Source of the DNA: Tolypothrix campylonemoides VB511288
GTDB taxonomy: Bacteria; Cyanobacteriota; Cyanobacteriia; Cyanobacteriales; Nostocaceae
Length of the DNA: 64,000 nt
Direction of reading: 5' to 3'
Assembly: GCA_000828075.3 (NCBI GenBank)
Contig: JXCB02000023.1
Coordinates: 248,001 to 312,000, forward strand
Position numbers and translations under genes: made by a program. The notes beneath the pieces are model-generated. The model saw nothing but the letters and a program-made list of their open reading frames with translations, had not been told where the DNA came from and made no database searches. The first letter of the stretch is position 1, and the number at the start of each line of letters is the position of its first letter. Shown here piece by piece: positions 42,256-51,503 of this stretch.

Positions 42256-43050
42256 ATGATGATTAAGAAATTAGCAAAAATTATATCAGCAGCCGCTGTA
42301 TTAACTACGGTATTTTCTCTAGTTCCACAATCTGCTCTAGCTCAAAAATTTTCTGGTGCTGTAAATAACAGTGTAGCTAGATTTGAATTTGATCTTAACA
42401 CCTCTGCTCCTTACAGTGGAGGGATATTCTCTGGAGCGATTCAAAATGCAATTTATAACGTTTATGGTCTTGGTGGATCAACAAGTTCTATAATAAGAGA
42501 TTATGATGTTTTTTTTCAACCAGGAGATCTGACAGTTTCTTTAGAAACACTTTCAGAGTCAGAATTGAACAATAGTTCACGAACAGGATTGAACGATAGA
42601 TTCCAAAGCTTCAACGATAAATTTGGCACTACAGCAATTAAGTATCAAGCGACATTAGAAGCTACATTAGAAGAAGGTTCACCATTATTATTATTTGGAG
42701 ACAATTCAAATCGAAAAAGATTCATTAGTTTTGAATTTTATGCTCCCTACATTGAACCCTTCACTAATCTAACTTCTCTCTCTGTTTTTAACGCATCAAA
42801 CTTAACTCCATTTTTGAATCCTCAAGGGCAAGTTATATTTCCAGTAAACATTAGCAGTTTGAGCAGTAATCCTCTTGTATCTGTTAACTCAAGGTTTGGT
42901 GGTGGGTTTATCTTCACTCCTGGTTCTGATGATGTCACTAGGGTTCCAGAGCCTGCTGCTACAGCTAGTTTACTGGTTTTTGGAATTGTGAGTACAGCAT
43001 TATTGCGCAAACGTAATAAACGTCTGGAAACAAGTCTATCAAAATCGTAG
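42256..43050 (+). CDS. PEP-CTERM protein, tandem paralogue 1
   Basis: A 264-residue exported protein. A signal peptide (MMIKKLAKIISAAAVLTT to SALAQ) is followed by a beta-rich body with GGIFSGAIQNAIYNVY and ISFEFYAPYIEPFTNLTSLS, and a C-terminal sorting signal: VPEPAATASLL, a helix, then RKRNKR. Proteins with this end are exported and processed by an exosortase. GAGAGG before 42256 sets the start. The function of the body is unknown. It is the first of three tandem paralogues, each with about 300-600 bases between them. Confidence 0.82.
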   Translation: MMIKKLAKIISAAAVLTTVFSLVPQSALAQKFSGAVNNSVARFEFDLNTSAPYSGGIFSGAIQNAIYNVYGLGGSTSSIIRDYDVFFQPGDLTVSLETLSESELNNSSRTGLNDRFQSFNDKFGTTAIKYQATLEATLEEGSPLLLFGDNSNRKRFISFEFYAPYIEPFTNLTSLSVFNASNLTPFLNPQGQVIFPVNISSLSSNPLVSVNSRFGGGFIFTPGSDDVTRVPEPAATASLLVFGIVSTALLRKRNKRLETSLSKS

Positions 43051-43714
43051 AAAGACGAGAGGGAATGTGTTTCAAAAAAACTAATTAGCTACTTTCGTAT
43101 CAAAGCCTATTTTCAGTTAATTGAACCATAGATTTCCGTAGGGGCACGGCAATGCTGGATACTGAATAGCGAATTATTTCTTAACATTGAAGATAAACCC
43201 TTTTTTTGGGAAATGTTGGCTTGACACTGCGGTTCCCCAACCTACAAAAAAATAAGGTTTTGAAGTATTAAGTTATATTTCGCCAACAGTATCATCTGCC
43301 CCTACCCCGTGGTTGGTTTACTTAGAAAGCACTGTAATTCTATACATGACACCAGTAAAGAAGTTTGCATATCGATACAAACAGGAGCCTACAAGTACTA
43401 GGAAAAGATCTAAAACAAGCATACAAACTCAGAAATAGCTTGATGTATTCAAAAATACTGTATCAATTTATGAAAGGTAGACACAGTGGTGAAGATATTA
43501 TGAATTAAATATGTTTTTTTCATAAAAGAATGACAAAAAGTATAGTAAAAACACTGTTGAGTGTGCTTTACTCAGACCAAGAAATCTTCTGCACAGATGT
43601 TACTAACCCAAAGTTTCCATGCCACAAGATTGGTTTTAGGAAACGCAAGTGCAGACTTTAACAACTTCGCCATAAATTGCAAAGTTTTGAAACAATTTGA
43701 GAGGGATTTTAATA
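43051..43714. other. Intergenic region, partly a duplicate of the one before paralogue 1
   Basis: About 660 bases. From about 43372 it repeats the sequence before 42256, including CATAAATTGCAAAG-like and TTTGAGAGG blocks. The left part has a GTAGGGGCACGGCAATGC half-palindrome (about 43138-43156). No gene seen. Confidence 0.6.
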
Positions 43715-44425
43715 ATGATTAACAAATTAGCAAAAGTTATATCAGCAGCCGCTGTATTGACTATGGCAGCTTCTTTCGCCCCAGAATCTGCTCTAGCTCA
43801 AAAATTTTCTGGTGGTGCAAATAACACTTCAGATACGCTCGAATTTGATCTTAACACCTCTGCTCCTTACACTGGAGATACATTCTCTGGAGCAATTCAA
43901 AATGCCATCTATAAAGTTGGTGAAGGTTCAGATGTTGGTTCTTCTGGAGACGTTGTTTATTTTAAACCAGCAGATCTGACAATAGAAACAGTTTCAGGAG
44001 CAGGCTTGAACAATAGACAGAGTAACTTCCAGGGTCAATTTGGTACTACAGCAGTTAAATATAAAGCTACATTAGAAGAGAATTCAGATCCAAAGAGATT
44101 CATTAGTTTTGAATTTTTTGCTCCCGATATTGAACCCTTCACTAATCGAACTTCTTTATCTATTTTCAACGCATCAAACTTAACTCCATTTTTGAATCCT
44201 CAAGGGCAAGTTAGATTTCCAGAAAACATTAGTAGTTTGACTAGTAATCCTCTTAATCTATCTCTTAGTTCATCTAGTGGGTTTGTCTTGACTCCTGGTT
44301 CTGATAATGTCACTAAGGTTCCAGATCCTGCTACGACCGCAAGTTTACTAGGTTTTGGAATTGTCAGTACAGCTTTATTGCGCAAACGTAATAAACGTTT
44401 GGAAACAAGTCTATCTAAATCCTAG
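43715..44425 (+). CDS. PEP-CTERM protein, tandem paralogue 2 with PDP motif
   Basis: A 236-residue paralogue of the gene at 42256, with the same signal peptide plan (INKLAKVISAAAVLTMAAS to ALAQ), the same GDTFSGAIQNAIYKVG and ISFEFFAPDIEPFTN blocks, and the same RKRNKRLETSLSKS end. The sorting motif reads VPDPATTASLL: the hallmark Glu of PEP is Asp, encoded GAT at about 44322. A loop of about 25 residues present in paralogue 1 is missing. GAGAGGG precedes the ATG. The function is unknown. Confidence 0.82.
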   Translation: MINKLAKVISAAAVLTMAASFAPESALAQKFSGGANNTSDTLEFDLNTSAPYTGDTFSGAIQNAIYKVGEGSDVGSSGDVVYFKPADLTIETVSGAGLNNRQSNFQGQFGTTAVKYKATLEENSDPKRFISFEFFAPDIEPFTNRTSLSIFNASNLTPFLNPQGQVRFPENISSLTSNPLNLSLSSSSGFVLTPGSDNVTKVPDPATTASLLGFGIVSTALLRKRNKRLETSLSKS

Positions 44426-44584
44426 AAAGACGAGAGTGAAGGTGTTCTAAAAATCTAATTAACTAGGGTGCATCGTGATTTTAGCAAATTGCCTCGTGAT
44501 AAGATTCCAAGTTGTGTCATTAACTTTCTACTTAACTGCTGAAATCCATTACCAGTAAGTATTTATCTTTTTCAGATGGGTGTA

Positions 44585-45358
44585 ATGATGGTTAACAAAT
44601 TAGCAAAAATTATATCAGCTGCTGCTGTTTTGGCGATGACAGCTTCTTTAGCCCCAGAATCTGCTCTAGCTCAAAAAGTTTCTGGTCAAGCAAATAATGC
44701 AGACGACAAATTTTCATTTGAAATTAACCCCTCTGCTTCTTACACTCCCTCTACTTCTTACACTGGAGGAATATTCTCTGGAGCAATTCAAAATGCAATC
44801 TACACTGATTATGGATATCCCGCAGTTTTAGATGCTAAAACTCCTAAAGATTATAAATTTAATCCAGGAGATTTAAAAGTTTCTTTAGAATCCATTTCAG
44901 ACTCGTTGCAGCAAAAACTCAATCTTCGGTCCAGTAGCTTCCAAGGTAAATTTGGCAGTACTGTAGTTAAGTATGAAGCTAGCTTAGAAGATAATTACAA
45001 TCCAACAAACTTCATTCGTTTTGCATTTTATGCTCCCTACACTGAGCCATTCACTAATCTAAATTCTCTATCTGTTTTTAATGCATCCAATTTAACTCCA
45101 TTTTTGGATAGTTCTGGTAGTGTTCGTTTTCCGAAGTATCTTTGGGGTTTAAAATTTGATTCTGATCCTGAACCTAATCCTCTAAGAGACGATGATTTAA
45201 GGACTTTTGACTGGACTCCTGATTCAGATGGAAAGAAGGTTCCAGAACCTGCTGCTACAGCAAGCTTACTGCTTTTTGGAATTGTGAGTACAGCATTATT
45301 CTGGAAACGTAATAAACGTCCATACACAAGTCTATCTAATGCTAAAAAAACTCTCTGA
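44585..45358 (+). CDS. PEP-CTERM protein, tandem paralogue 3
   Basis: A 257-residue paralogue with signal peptide (MVNKLAKIISAAAVLAMTAS to ALAQ), a repeated YTPSTSYTGG, GIFSGAIQNAIYTDYG and RFAFYAPYTEPFTNLNSLS. The C-terminus is VPEPAATASLLLFG, a helix, WKRNKRPYTS. I favour the ATG at 44585 by alignment with the other two; 44576 is also possible and no strong ribosome site decides. It is the most divergent of the three. The function is unknown. Confidence 0.8.
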   Translation: MMVNKLAKIISAAAVLAMTASLAPESALAQKVSGQANNADDKFSFEINPSASYTPSTSYTGGIFSGAIQNAIYTDYGYPAVLDAKTPKDYKFNPGDLKVSLESISDSLQQKLNLRSSSFQGKFGSTVVKYEASLEDNYNPTNFIRFAFYAPYTEPFTNLNSLSVFNASNLTPFLDSSGSVRFPKYLWGLKFDSDPEPNPLRDDDLRTFDWTPDSDGKKVPEPAATASLLLFGIVSTALFWKRNKRPYTSLSNAKKTL

Positions 45359-45854
45359 AGGTGTAACGATCTAATTGATAACTTCCGTATTAGGAAAGGA
45401 TTATCACTAGGTAGATATTGCTGATTTATATATTGATAAGCTGTTCCACATTTAATTTGCATTTTAAACCGCAGAGGCGCAGAGGGTGCAGAGTAAGAGA
45501 TAAAAGAGTTTGAGGCTTTTTATCAAAACTTGAAATTATGCAAGTTAGATGTGTTTCAGCTTATGAGTAAGCAGTACACACCCCATAACGATTCTCAGTT
45601 ATATAGCTACAACGTAGGGGCACAGCATGCTGTGCCCCTACAAACGACACGGCTGTTGGATAAATTAATTTTTATATTACAGATAATCTTCCTGAGTTCA
45701 AGAAGTAGTAGAGTAGCTTAAAAGATTTTAGAAAAATACTTAGTGAATCGAACGTAGGATGGGTACCGCACACTACCTACGAATAACCTAGCAGGCTAGG
45801 TAGTGCTAACTCTACAAATTTTGTAAAAAATTCTTCATAATAAACGGATTTAGT
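45359..45854. other. Intergenic region before the first TpsA gene
   Basis: About 500 bases. AACCGCAGAGGCGCAGAGG element (about 45468-45486), the 28-nt palindrome at 45614-45641, and a CTAGCAGGCTAG hairpin with flanking GTAGGT/ACCTAC-like repeats (about 45757-45806). No gene seen. Confidence 0.6.
45614..45641. repeat. 28-nt perfect palindrome
   Basis: GTAGGGGCACAGCA followed by its exact inverse. Related to 38003-38027 and to the half copy near 43138. Confidence 0.7.
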
Positions 45855-48536
45855 ATGAAAAAGATATCGCTCATTTTATTAACCTTACCCCTATGCACTA
45901 TAGGGAGTTTGACTTCTATAGGTACACTCAGAGCGCAAGAAGTGACTTCTGATGGAACCGTATCCACCACAGTGACAACTCCTGATGGAAAAAATTTCGA
46001 CATTAATGAGGGTACTAGAAGAGGAGGAAATCTTTTTCACAGCTTCAAAGAATTTTCTGTTCCCACGGGTGGTTCGGCTAACTTTAACAATGCACCTGAT
46101 GTGCAAAACATCATCGGTCGAGTGACGGGTGGTTCTATTTCTAATATTGATGGTTTGATTAAGACACTCAACCCAGCGAACTTATTTTTACTCAATCCTG
46201 CGGGGATTGTTTTTGGACCAAATGCCTCTTTGAATATTGGTGGTTCATTTTTAGGAAGTACGGCGAATAGTTTTGTATTTGGCAATGGGTTTGAGTTTAG
46301 CGCTACTGATCCCCAAGCACCACCATTGTTAACAATCAATATACCGATAGGTTTACGATTTAGAAATAATCCTGGAGAGATTGTGAATCAAGCAAGTCTT
46401 GAGGGAGCAACTAATACATTTGGTTCTTCTGTTGGGTTACAAGTTGAAAATGGTAAAACTTTAGCTTTAGTGGGTGGTAATGTTTCCTTATCAGGTGGTA
46501 ATTTAACTGCACTCGGTGGAAGAATTGAGTTAGGTAGCGTTGACGGCGATAGTTTTGTAAATCTAAATGAGATTGATACAGGCTACGCTCTTGGATATCA
46601 AAATGTTCAGAAATTCAGAGATATTCGATTGTCTAACGGTGCACAAGTAGATACCACTGGTAATGGTGGTGGCGTTATCCAAGTGCAAGGTAAAAATATC
46701 ACTTTCACAGAGAATTCATCGATTCGTTCTGGTTCTCTTTCACAAGCAGGTGGAAATTTAATCATCAATGCTGCTGAGTCTGTGAAATTGAGTGGAGGTT
46801 CCGCAATTGGAACTTCTGCTGATGGTGAAGGGAAGGCTGGAGATGTATTAGTGAAAGCTTTTGATTCTGTAGAGTTAGAAGGAACTTCTGCATTAGGTTT
46901 CCCTACTTTTCTTTTCTCTCAAGTATGTGGTTTCTCTTCAGAATGTGGCAGTGCTACGGGTAATGGTGGGAATATGACGATTGAAACGGGGAAACTACTT
47001 GTTCGAGATGGAGCCAATATTGATACTTCGACTTTCGGTGTTGGAAACGCAGGGAATATATTGATAAAAGCATCCAATTCTGTAGACGTGATAGGCACGG
47101 ACAATAATCCAGGCAGTGGTATTCGTGCTCAAGTTGCCCTCCAAGATGTGATAAACAATCCAGGCAATGCAGGAACTCTAACTATTGAAACTCAACGATT
47201 AACTGTTCAAGGTGGAGCGCAGATATCTACTGCTGGTCGTAAAACTGGTAATGGTGGAAATTTGACCATCAATGCAACAGATTCAATTCTCTTAAGTGGG
47301 GCTTCACCATTTTCTACAGGTGAATCTGTAGGCGACACTGGACGCAGTGGTCTTTTTGTGTCTGCGGAACCAGAAGCTACAGGAAATGTGGGTAGTTTAA
47401 ATTTGACGACTCGAGTGCTGACTGTTGAAGGTGGAGCGAGAATTTCAGCAGATAATTTTGGTTCAGGTTTACCAGGTAGCTCGACTTTAAATGTTAGGCA
47501 GTTAATAATTCAAAATGGCGGGGAAGTGAAATCTGGTTCTTTCGGTGTTGGTGATGGCGGAACTTTAACTGTCAATGCAACCGAGTCTGTGGATGTCGTC
47601 GGTACTGGAAGCATTGCGGGTAATACTCTCCCCAGCACTTTGTTCTCTGAAGCTTCAGATGCTGGTAGAGCAGGGAGCCTGATTATCAATACTCCAAATT
47701 TAAATGTCAGCGATGATGGACGAGTGAGTGTGAGTGCAACGGGAACTGGTGCAGCAGGTGAGTTAACTGCAAATGTAAACACCATTCGCCTCAACCGAGG
47801 AGAAATCACTGCGAAAACCAACGCGGGAGAGGGAGGTAACATCAGGCTGCAAAACTTAAGTCTGTTGCAGATGAAAAATCAAAGCCGGATTTCTGCTCAA
47901 GCTTTTAATGATGCCAATGGTGGTAACATCACTATTGACGCTCCCAACGGTTTTGTGGTTGCTTTTCCTGGACAAAACAATGACATTGTTGCAAGTGCTG
48001 AACGAGGAACAGGTGGCAACATCAACATTAATGCCACGGGAATTTATGGTTTGGAAAAGCGCGAGTCAACTTCAACAAATACAACCAATGACATTGATGT
48101 TAGCTCTCAATTTGGCTTTCAAGGTACTGTAATTATTAATACACCAGAGGTTGACCCCAGTCGGGAGCTATTTGAATTATCTGAGACTGTTATTGACCCA
48201 GAACAACAAATTGCCCAAAATCCGTGTGTACGAGGAGGTGGTGAATTTGTCATCACTGGACGCGGTGGATTCCCATCAAATCCCAATCAAGTCATCAGTA
48301 GTGATAATGTTCGCGTTGATTTGGTAAAGCCTGCTGTCAATACGAGAAATACCACGAGAAATACCAGTAGTGAAACTAAGAATCAGTCCTCCAGCACTCC
48401 GACAGTAAAACAGCCCGTACCTGCCCAAGGATGGGTCTTTAACGACAAAGGTGAGGTGGTTCTGGTAGCCTACGATCCGACTCGTAGCGGTTCCCAACGT
48501 TCTTGGCAAACACCTGCTGCTTGCTCTGCATTTTAA
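45855..48536 (+). CDS. Filamentous haemagglutinin-type exoprotein (TpsA 1)
   Basis: An 893-residue two-partner-secretion substrate. A signal peptide (ISLILLTLPLCTIG to TLRAQ) is followed by the TPS secretion domain with NIIGRVTGGSISNIDG, the NPANLFLLNPAGIVFGPNA motif and a beta-helix body rich in GNGGNLTIN-type repeats. The C-terminus has a conserved block (NPCVRGGGEFVITGRGG, PAQGWVFNDKGEVVLVAYDP) shared with the second TpsA at 53404. TpsA proteins are exported through a TpsB pore; one is encoded at 51504. Likely an adhesin or surface filament. Confidence 0.88.
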   Translation: MKKISLILLTLPLCTIGSLTSIGTLRAQEVTSDGTVSTTVTTPDGKNFDINEGTRRGGNLFHSFKEFSVPTGGSANFNNAPDVQNIIGRVTGGSISNIDGLIKTLNPANLFLLNPAGIVFGPNASLNIGGSFLGSTANSFVFGNGFEFSATDPQAPPLLTINIPIGLRFRNNPGEIVNQASLEGATNTFGSSVGLQVENGKTLALVGGNVSLSGGNLTALGGRIELGSVDGDSFVNLNEIDTGYALGYQNVQKFRDIRLSNGAQVDTTGNGGGVIQVQGKNITFTENSSIRSGSLSQAGGNLIINAAESVKLSGGSAIGTSADGEGKAGDVLVKAFDSVELEGTSALGFPTFLFSQVCGFSSECGSATGNGGNMTIETGKLLVRDGANIDTSTFGVGNAGNILIKASNSVDVIGTDNNPGSGIRAQVALQDVINNPGNAGTLTIETQRLTVQGGAQISTAGRKTGNGGNLTINATDSILLSGASPFSTGESVGDTGRSGLFVSAEPEATGNVGSLNLTTRVLTVEGGARISADNFGSGLPGSSTLNVRQLIIQNGGEVKSGSFGVGDGGTLTVNATESVDVVGTGSIAGNTLPSTLFSEASDAGRAGSLIINTPNLNVSDDGRVSVSATGTGAAGELTANVNTIRLNRGEITAKTNAGEGGNIRLQNLSLLQMKNQSRISAQAFNDANGGNITIDAPNGFVVAFPGQNNDIVASAERGTGGNININATGIYGLEKRESTSTNTTNDIDVSSQFGFQGTVIINTPEVDPSRELFELSETVIDPEQQIAQNPCVRGGGEFVITGRGGFPSNPNQVISSDNVRVDLVKPAVNTRNTTRNTSSETKNQSSSTPTVKQPVPAQGWVFNDKGEVVLVAYDPTRSGSQRSWQTPAACSAF

Positions 48537-48861
48537 CAGTTATCAGTAAAAAATCATGTGTGTAGAGACGAGAGGTGGCGCGTCTCTACATTGTGTTCCT
48601 GATAAGGGTCTTGGTCTTATATCATGTCCGATTAAATAACCTTACTAAGTTTGTAGTGAGGAATGCGCGTCCTCTTCCTTTGAAAACAAGGACTAAAGTC
48701 CTTACTACATATAAGTTTTATAATGAGTAATTTGCTGGACTTGATATTATCTGAACCGTATTGGTTTATACCTCTCTTAAATTGCTTCCTTAGTTTACTT
48801 TGACTTGTGTGTACACGGTAGCTTTTTAAGGGGGATCTAGCCTTATCTAAACCGTATTGGA
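48537..48861. other. Convergent intergenic region with hairpins
   Basis: About 325 bases. A TGTAGAGACG/CGTCTCTACA hairpin (48561-48590) and a GTAGTGAGGA / AAGTCCTTACTAC inverted repeat (about 48653-48708) could end both converging transcripts. No gene seen. Confidence 0.6.
48561..48590. terminator. Hairpin after TpsA 1
   Basis: TGTAGAGACG and CGTCTCTACA pair around a 10-base loop, 25 bases after the TpsA stop. No T-run follows, so it is a dispersed hairpin that might stabilise or end the transcript. Confidence 0.45.
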
Positions 48862-51000
48862 TTATACTTTGGTTTTTTCTAATTCTTCGCGTAATTGTTC
48901 GGGGGGAAATCCAAGTTCAATGGCTTTTTGATATGAATCATGCGCTTCTTTAGGTTTTCCTAACAACTGTAAAGCAGATCCTCGATTAGCCCATACGTAG
49001 GGATTTTTCGGTTCAAGGTTTTTAGCTTTGTCAAAGGCTGCTAAGGCATCACTGTAGCGTTTTAGCTCTAGCAGTGCTAATCCTTTGCTCTGCCAAGCAG
49101 GAGAGAAGTCATTTCTTCTTTCAATTGCTTTGTCAAATGATTGTAAGGCTTCTTCATACTTTTGTAGATGATGTGTTAGTAACATTCCCCGGTTATACCA
49201 AACTTGATGATCATCCGGGCGAATTTCACTAGCTCTATTAAAAGCTAGAAGAGCTTCTTGAGGTTTTCCCATCCTATCAAGCGTATTGCCTTTTCCGAGT
49301 AGAGCTGCATAGAAATTTTTATCAATTTCAAGTGCTTTTTCATAAGAAGGAAGTGCTTTTTCAGGAATATTTAACTTTTGTAAGATATACCCTCGGTCAG
49401 TCCAAGCGAAAGGGTCATTTGGCTTTCTTTTGACGAGAAGGTCATAAGACTCTAGTGCTAGTTTATAATAGTTTCTAGCAGTTTCTGCTCCTTGCAACTG
49501 TTCGGTAGCTAAACCGATATCACCCCAAATTTTTGGTTCATCAGGTCTAATTTGCCTGAGTTTGTCAAAAGACTGTGATGCTTCTTTATATTGACGTAAG
49601 CCCATGTAAGCTAAGCCCTTACCACTCCAAGCTTCAGCATTATTAGGGTCAATTGCAAGTATCTTGTTAGAAGTCTCTAAAGCTTCTTCATATTTACCTA
49701 TGTTATATAATACTTTACCTTTATTATTTAAGGTTTTTAAGTTATTAGGTTGGAGAGAAAGTGCTTTATTATAAGAATCTAAAGCTCGAAAATCACTTCC
49801 CATGCTTAGGAGAGCATCGCCTCGTCCTTTCCAAGCTTCGGGAGAATTGGGCTTTATTTCTCTGAGGTTTTCAAACTGTTCTAGAGCTGCTTCTGGTTGA
49901 CGTAAATCTAGTAACCGATTGCCTTGATATGAATAATATAAAGGTCGGATAAAGGGATAAATAAGTTCTAAACTGACTAGAGTAATACCTACTGCTATAA
50001 ATCCGATTGGATTGTGCCAAACTTTTAAAAATGTCCGTATAGGGGGGAGTTGGGTTTCATTATTATCAGGTATGAAGAAAGGTATTGTATTATTTCCGGT
50101 TCCTGTAATTTCATTTGGGCTTATGAAACCGTTGTTTGGCTCTATCGTAGTTTTATTATTGTGATTGTTATTATTAGAATATTCGATCGCCTTATTTAAA
50201 TCTTCCAGTACATCATCTACAAACTGGTAGCGACGCTCTGGACTACAATACACCATTTTTGTTAAAATAGTTGCTAGCAAATTATCAATATCAACTCCGT
50301 TAGGAAATATGACATCATCTTGTTCATCCCGTTTTAAATTTTTTGGGTGTGTTCCAGTTAAGAGATGAATGGCTGTCATACCCAAGCCATAAATATCACT
50401 GTTTAAGCCCGGTTTTCCTTCCATTTGTTCTATAGGAGCATAGCCAGGAGTTCCAATCATTGTATGAAGAGGTAACTGATACTCGGAACTTCTGTTAGAT
50501 AAATATCTCGGATCTAATTGTTTAACTGACCCAAAGTCAATCAAGACAAATTTGTTATCTTTGTCTCTTCTAATAATGTTAGAGGGTTTAATATCGCGAT
50601 GAATAATATTTATTTGATGAAGATGTTTCAGAATTAATAGTATTTCTTGTAAAAAATCAATAACTTTTGGCTTTGTCCATAGCTGCTCAAGTAGCTTATC
50701 TAAAGATTTACCTTCTATATATTCTTGAACTATGTAAAAGTCTTGTCCTTCTTCAAAATAATTAAAATATTTTGGTATCTGTCGATTTTGTTGTAAATAG
50801 GAAAGAAACTGGGCTTCTCTTTGAAAGAGTGTTTTAGCTGTTTCAATATCAGCATTTTGAGGGTTCAGCTTTTTGACAACGCAAGGAGAGTTGGACGACT
50901 GAGTATCTTTTGCAAGGTATGTGACACCAAAACCTCCTCTGGCTAATTCTTTGATAATTTGGTAACGCCCTACTAGTAACCCTTTGGTTTGTTTTGCCAT
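48862..51000 (-). CDS. Ser/Thr protein kinase with TPR repeats
   Basis: A 712-residue membrane kinase. The kinase domain (about 12-275) has the glycine loop ARGGFGVTYLA, catalytic HRDIKPSNI, metal-binding DFG in LIDFGSVKQL and PGYAPIEQ. A disordered Asn/Thr-rich linker (about 280-325), a membrane helix (about 332-352) and about ten TPR units (about 365-700) follow. All kinase residues are intact, so it should be active in the cytoplasm with the TPRs outside. It is transcribed against its neighbours and sits between the two halves of the TPS locus. Confidence 0.92.
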   Translation of the reverse strand: MAKQTKGLLVGRYQIIKELARGGFGVTYLAKDTQSSNSPCVVKKLNPQNADIETAKTLFQREAQFLSYLQQNRQIPKYFNYFEEGQDFYIVQEYIEGKSLDKLLEQLWTKPKVIDFLQEILLILKHLHQINIIHRDIKPSNIIRRDKDNKFVLIDFGSVKQLDPRYLSNRSSEYQLPLHTMIGTPGYAPIEQMEGKPGLNSDIYGLGMTAIHLLTGTHPKNLKRDEQDDVIFPNGVDIDNLLATILTKMVYCSPERRYQFVDDVLEDLNKAIEYSNNNNHNNKTTIEPNNGFISPNEITGTGNNTIPFFIPDNNETQLPPIRTFLKVWHNPIGFIAVGITLVSLELIYPFIRPLYYSYQGNRLLDLRQPEAALEQFENLREIKPNSPEAWKGRGDALLSMGSDFRALDSYNKALSLQPNNLKTLNNKGKVLYNIGKYEEALETSNKILAIDPNNAEAWSGKGLAYMGLRQYKEASQSFDKLRQIRPDEPKIWGDIGLATEQLQGAETARNYYKLALESYDLLVKRKPNDPFAWTDRGYILQKLNIPEKALPSYEKALEIDKNFYAALLGKGNTLDRMGKPQEALLAFNRASEIRPDDHQVWYNRGMLLTHHLQKYEEALQSFDKAIERRNDFSPAWQSKGLALLELKRYSDALAAFDKAKNLEPKNPYVWANRGSALQLLGKPKEAHDSYQKAIELGFPPEQLREELEKTKV

Positions 51001-51503
51001 TTTAAGATAACGAAGTCAACGTTCAAGCAGTAGTTTGTAACTCACCAAGACGGAAATTAAATTGTATTAGATTAAACATATTCTTAATCATTTTCAACTA
51101 TAAAACTAGAAATGCATATCTTAACTCCAACAAAAATCTAGCCAGTTTTACTAAGATTGTCTAAGTTTTTGGATGATTCTCTGTTATTCTCTTTAAAATA
51201 CAAAGCGTGATTTTTAAATTCTTCGCTTAATTTAAGTGGATCAACGCTCTTCCTTGTTTTGTTTTCCTAGTTTGAATCAGTAAAATTTATTACGATTATA
51301 GTGACTTAAAAGGAAAATCGTGATAAATAATCCTTAAGTTAGATGAATTATGTTGCTTTCGTTTTCACACAACGATCGCACGGACGCAGTGTTCGCCTTC
51401 GGCAAAGGGGCAAAGCGCCCCCCTGAGTCTTCCGGACACGCTCCGCAGGAGATACGGCGATCGCCCTTGGTCATAAAACTTTTCTTGAGGAGTGGATATT
51501 ACC
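51001..51503. other. Divergent region between the kinase and TpsB
   Basis: About 500 bases. AT-rich on the kinase side; a GC-rich dispersed element bounded by CGATCGC (51373-51470) lies just before TpsB. The GAGGAG site at 51487-51492 serves TpsB. No gene seen. Confidence 0.55.
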
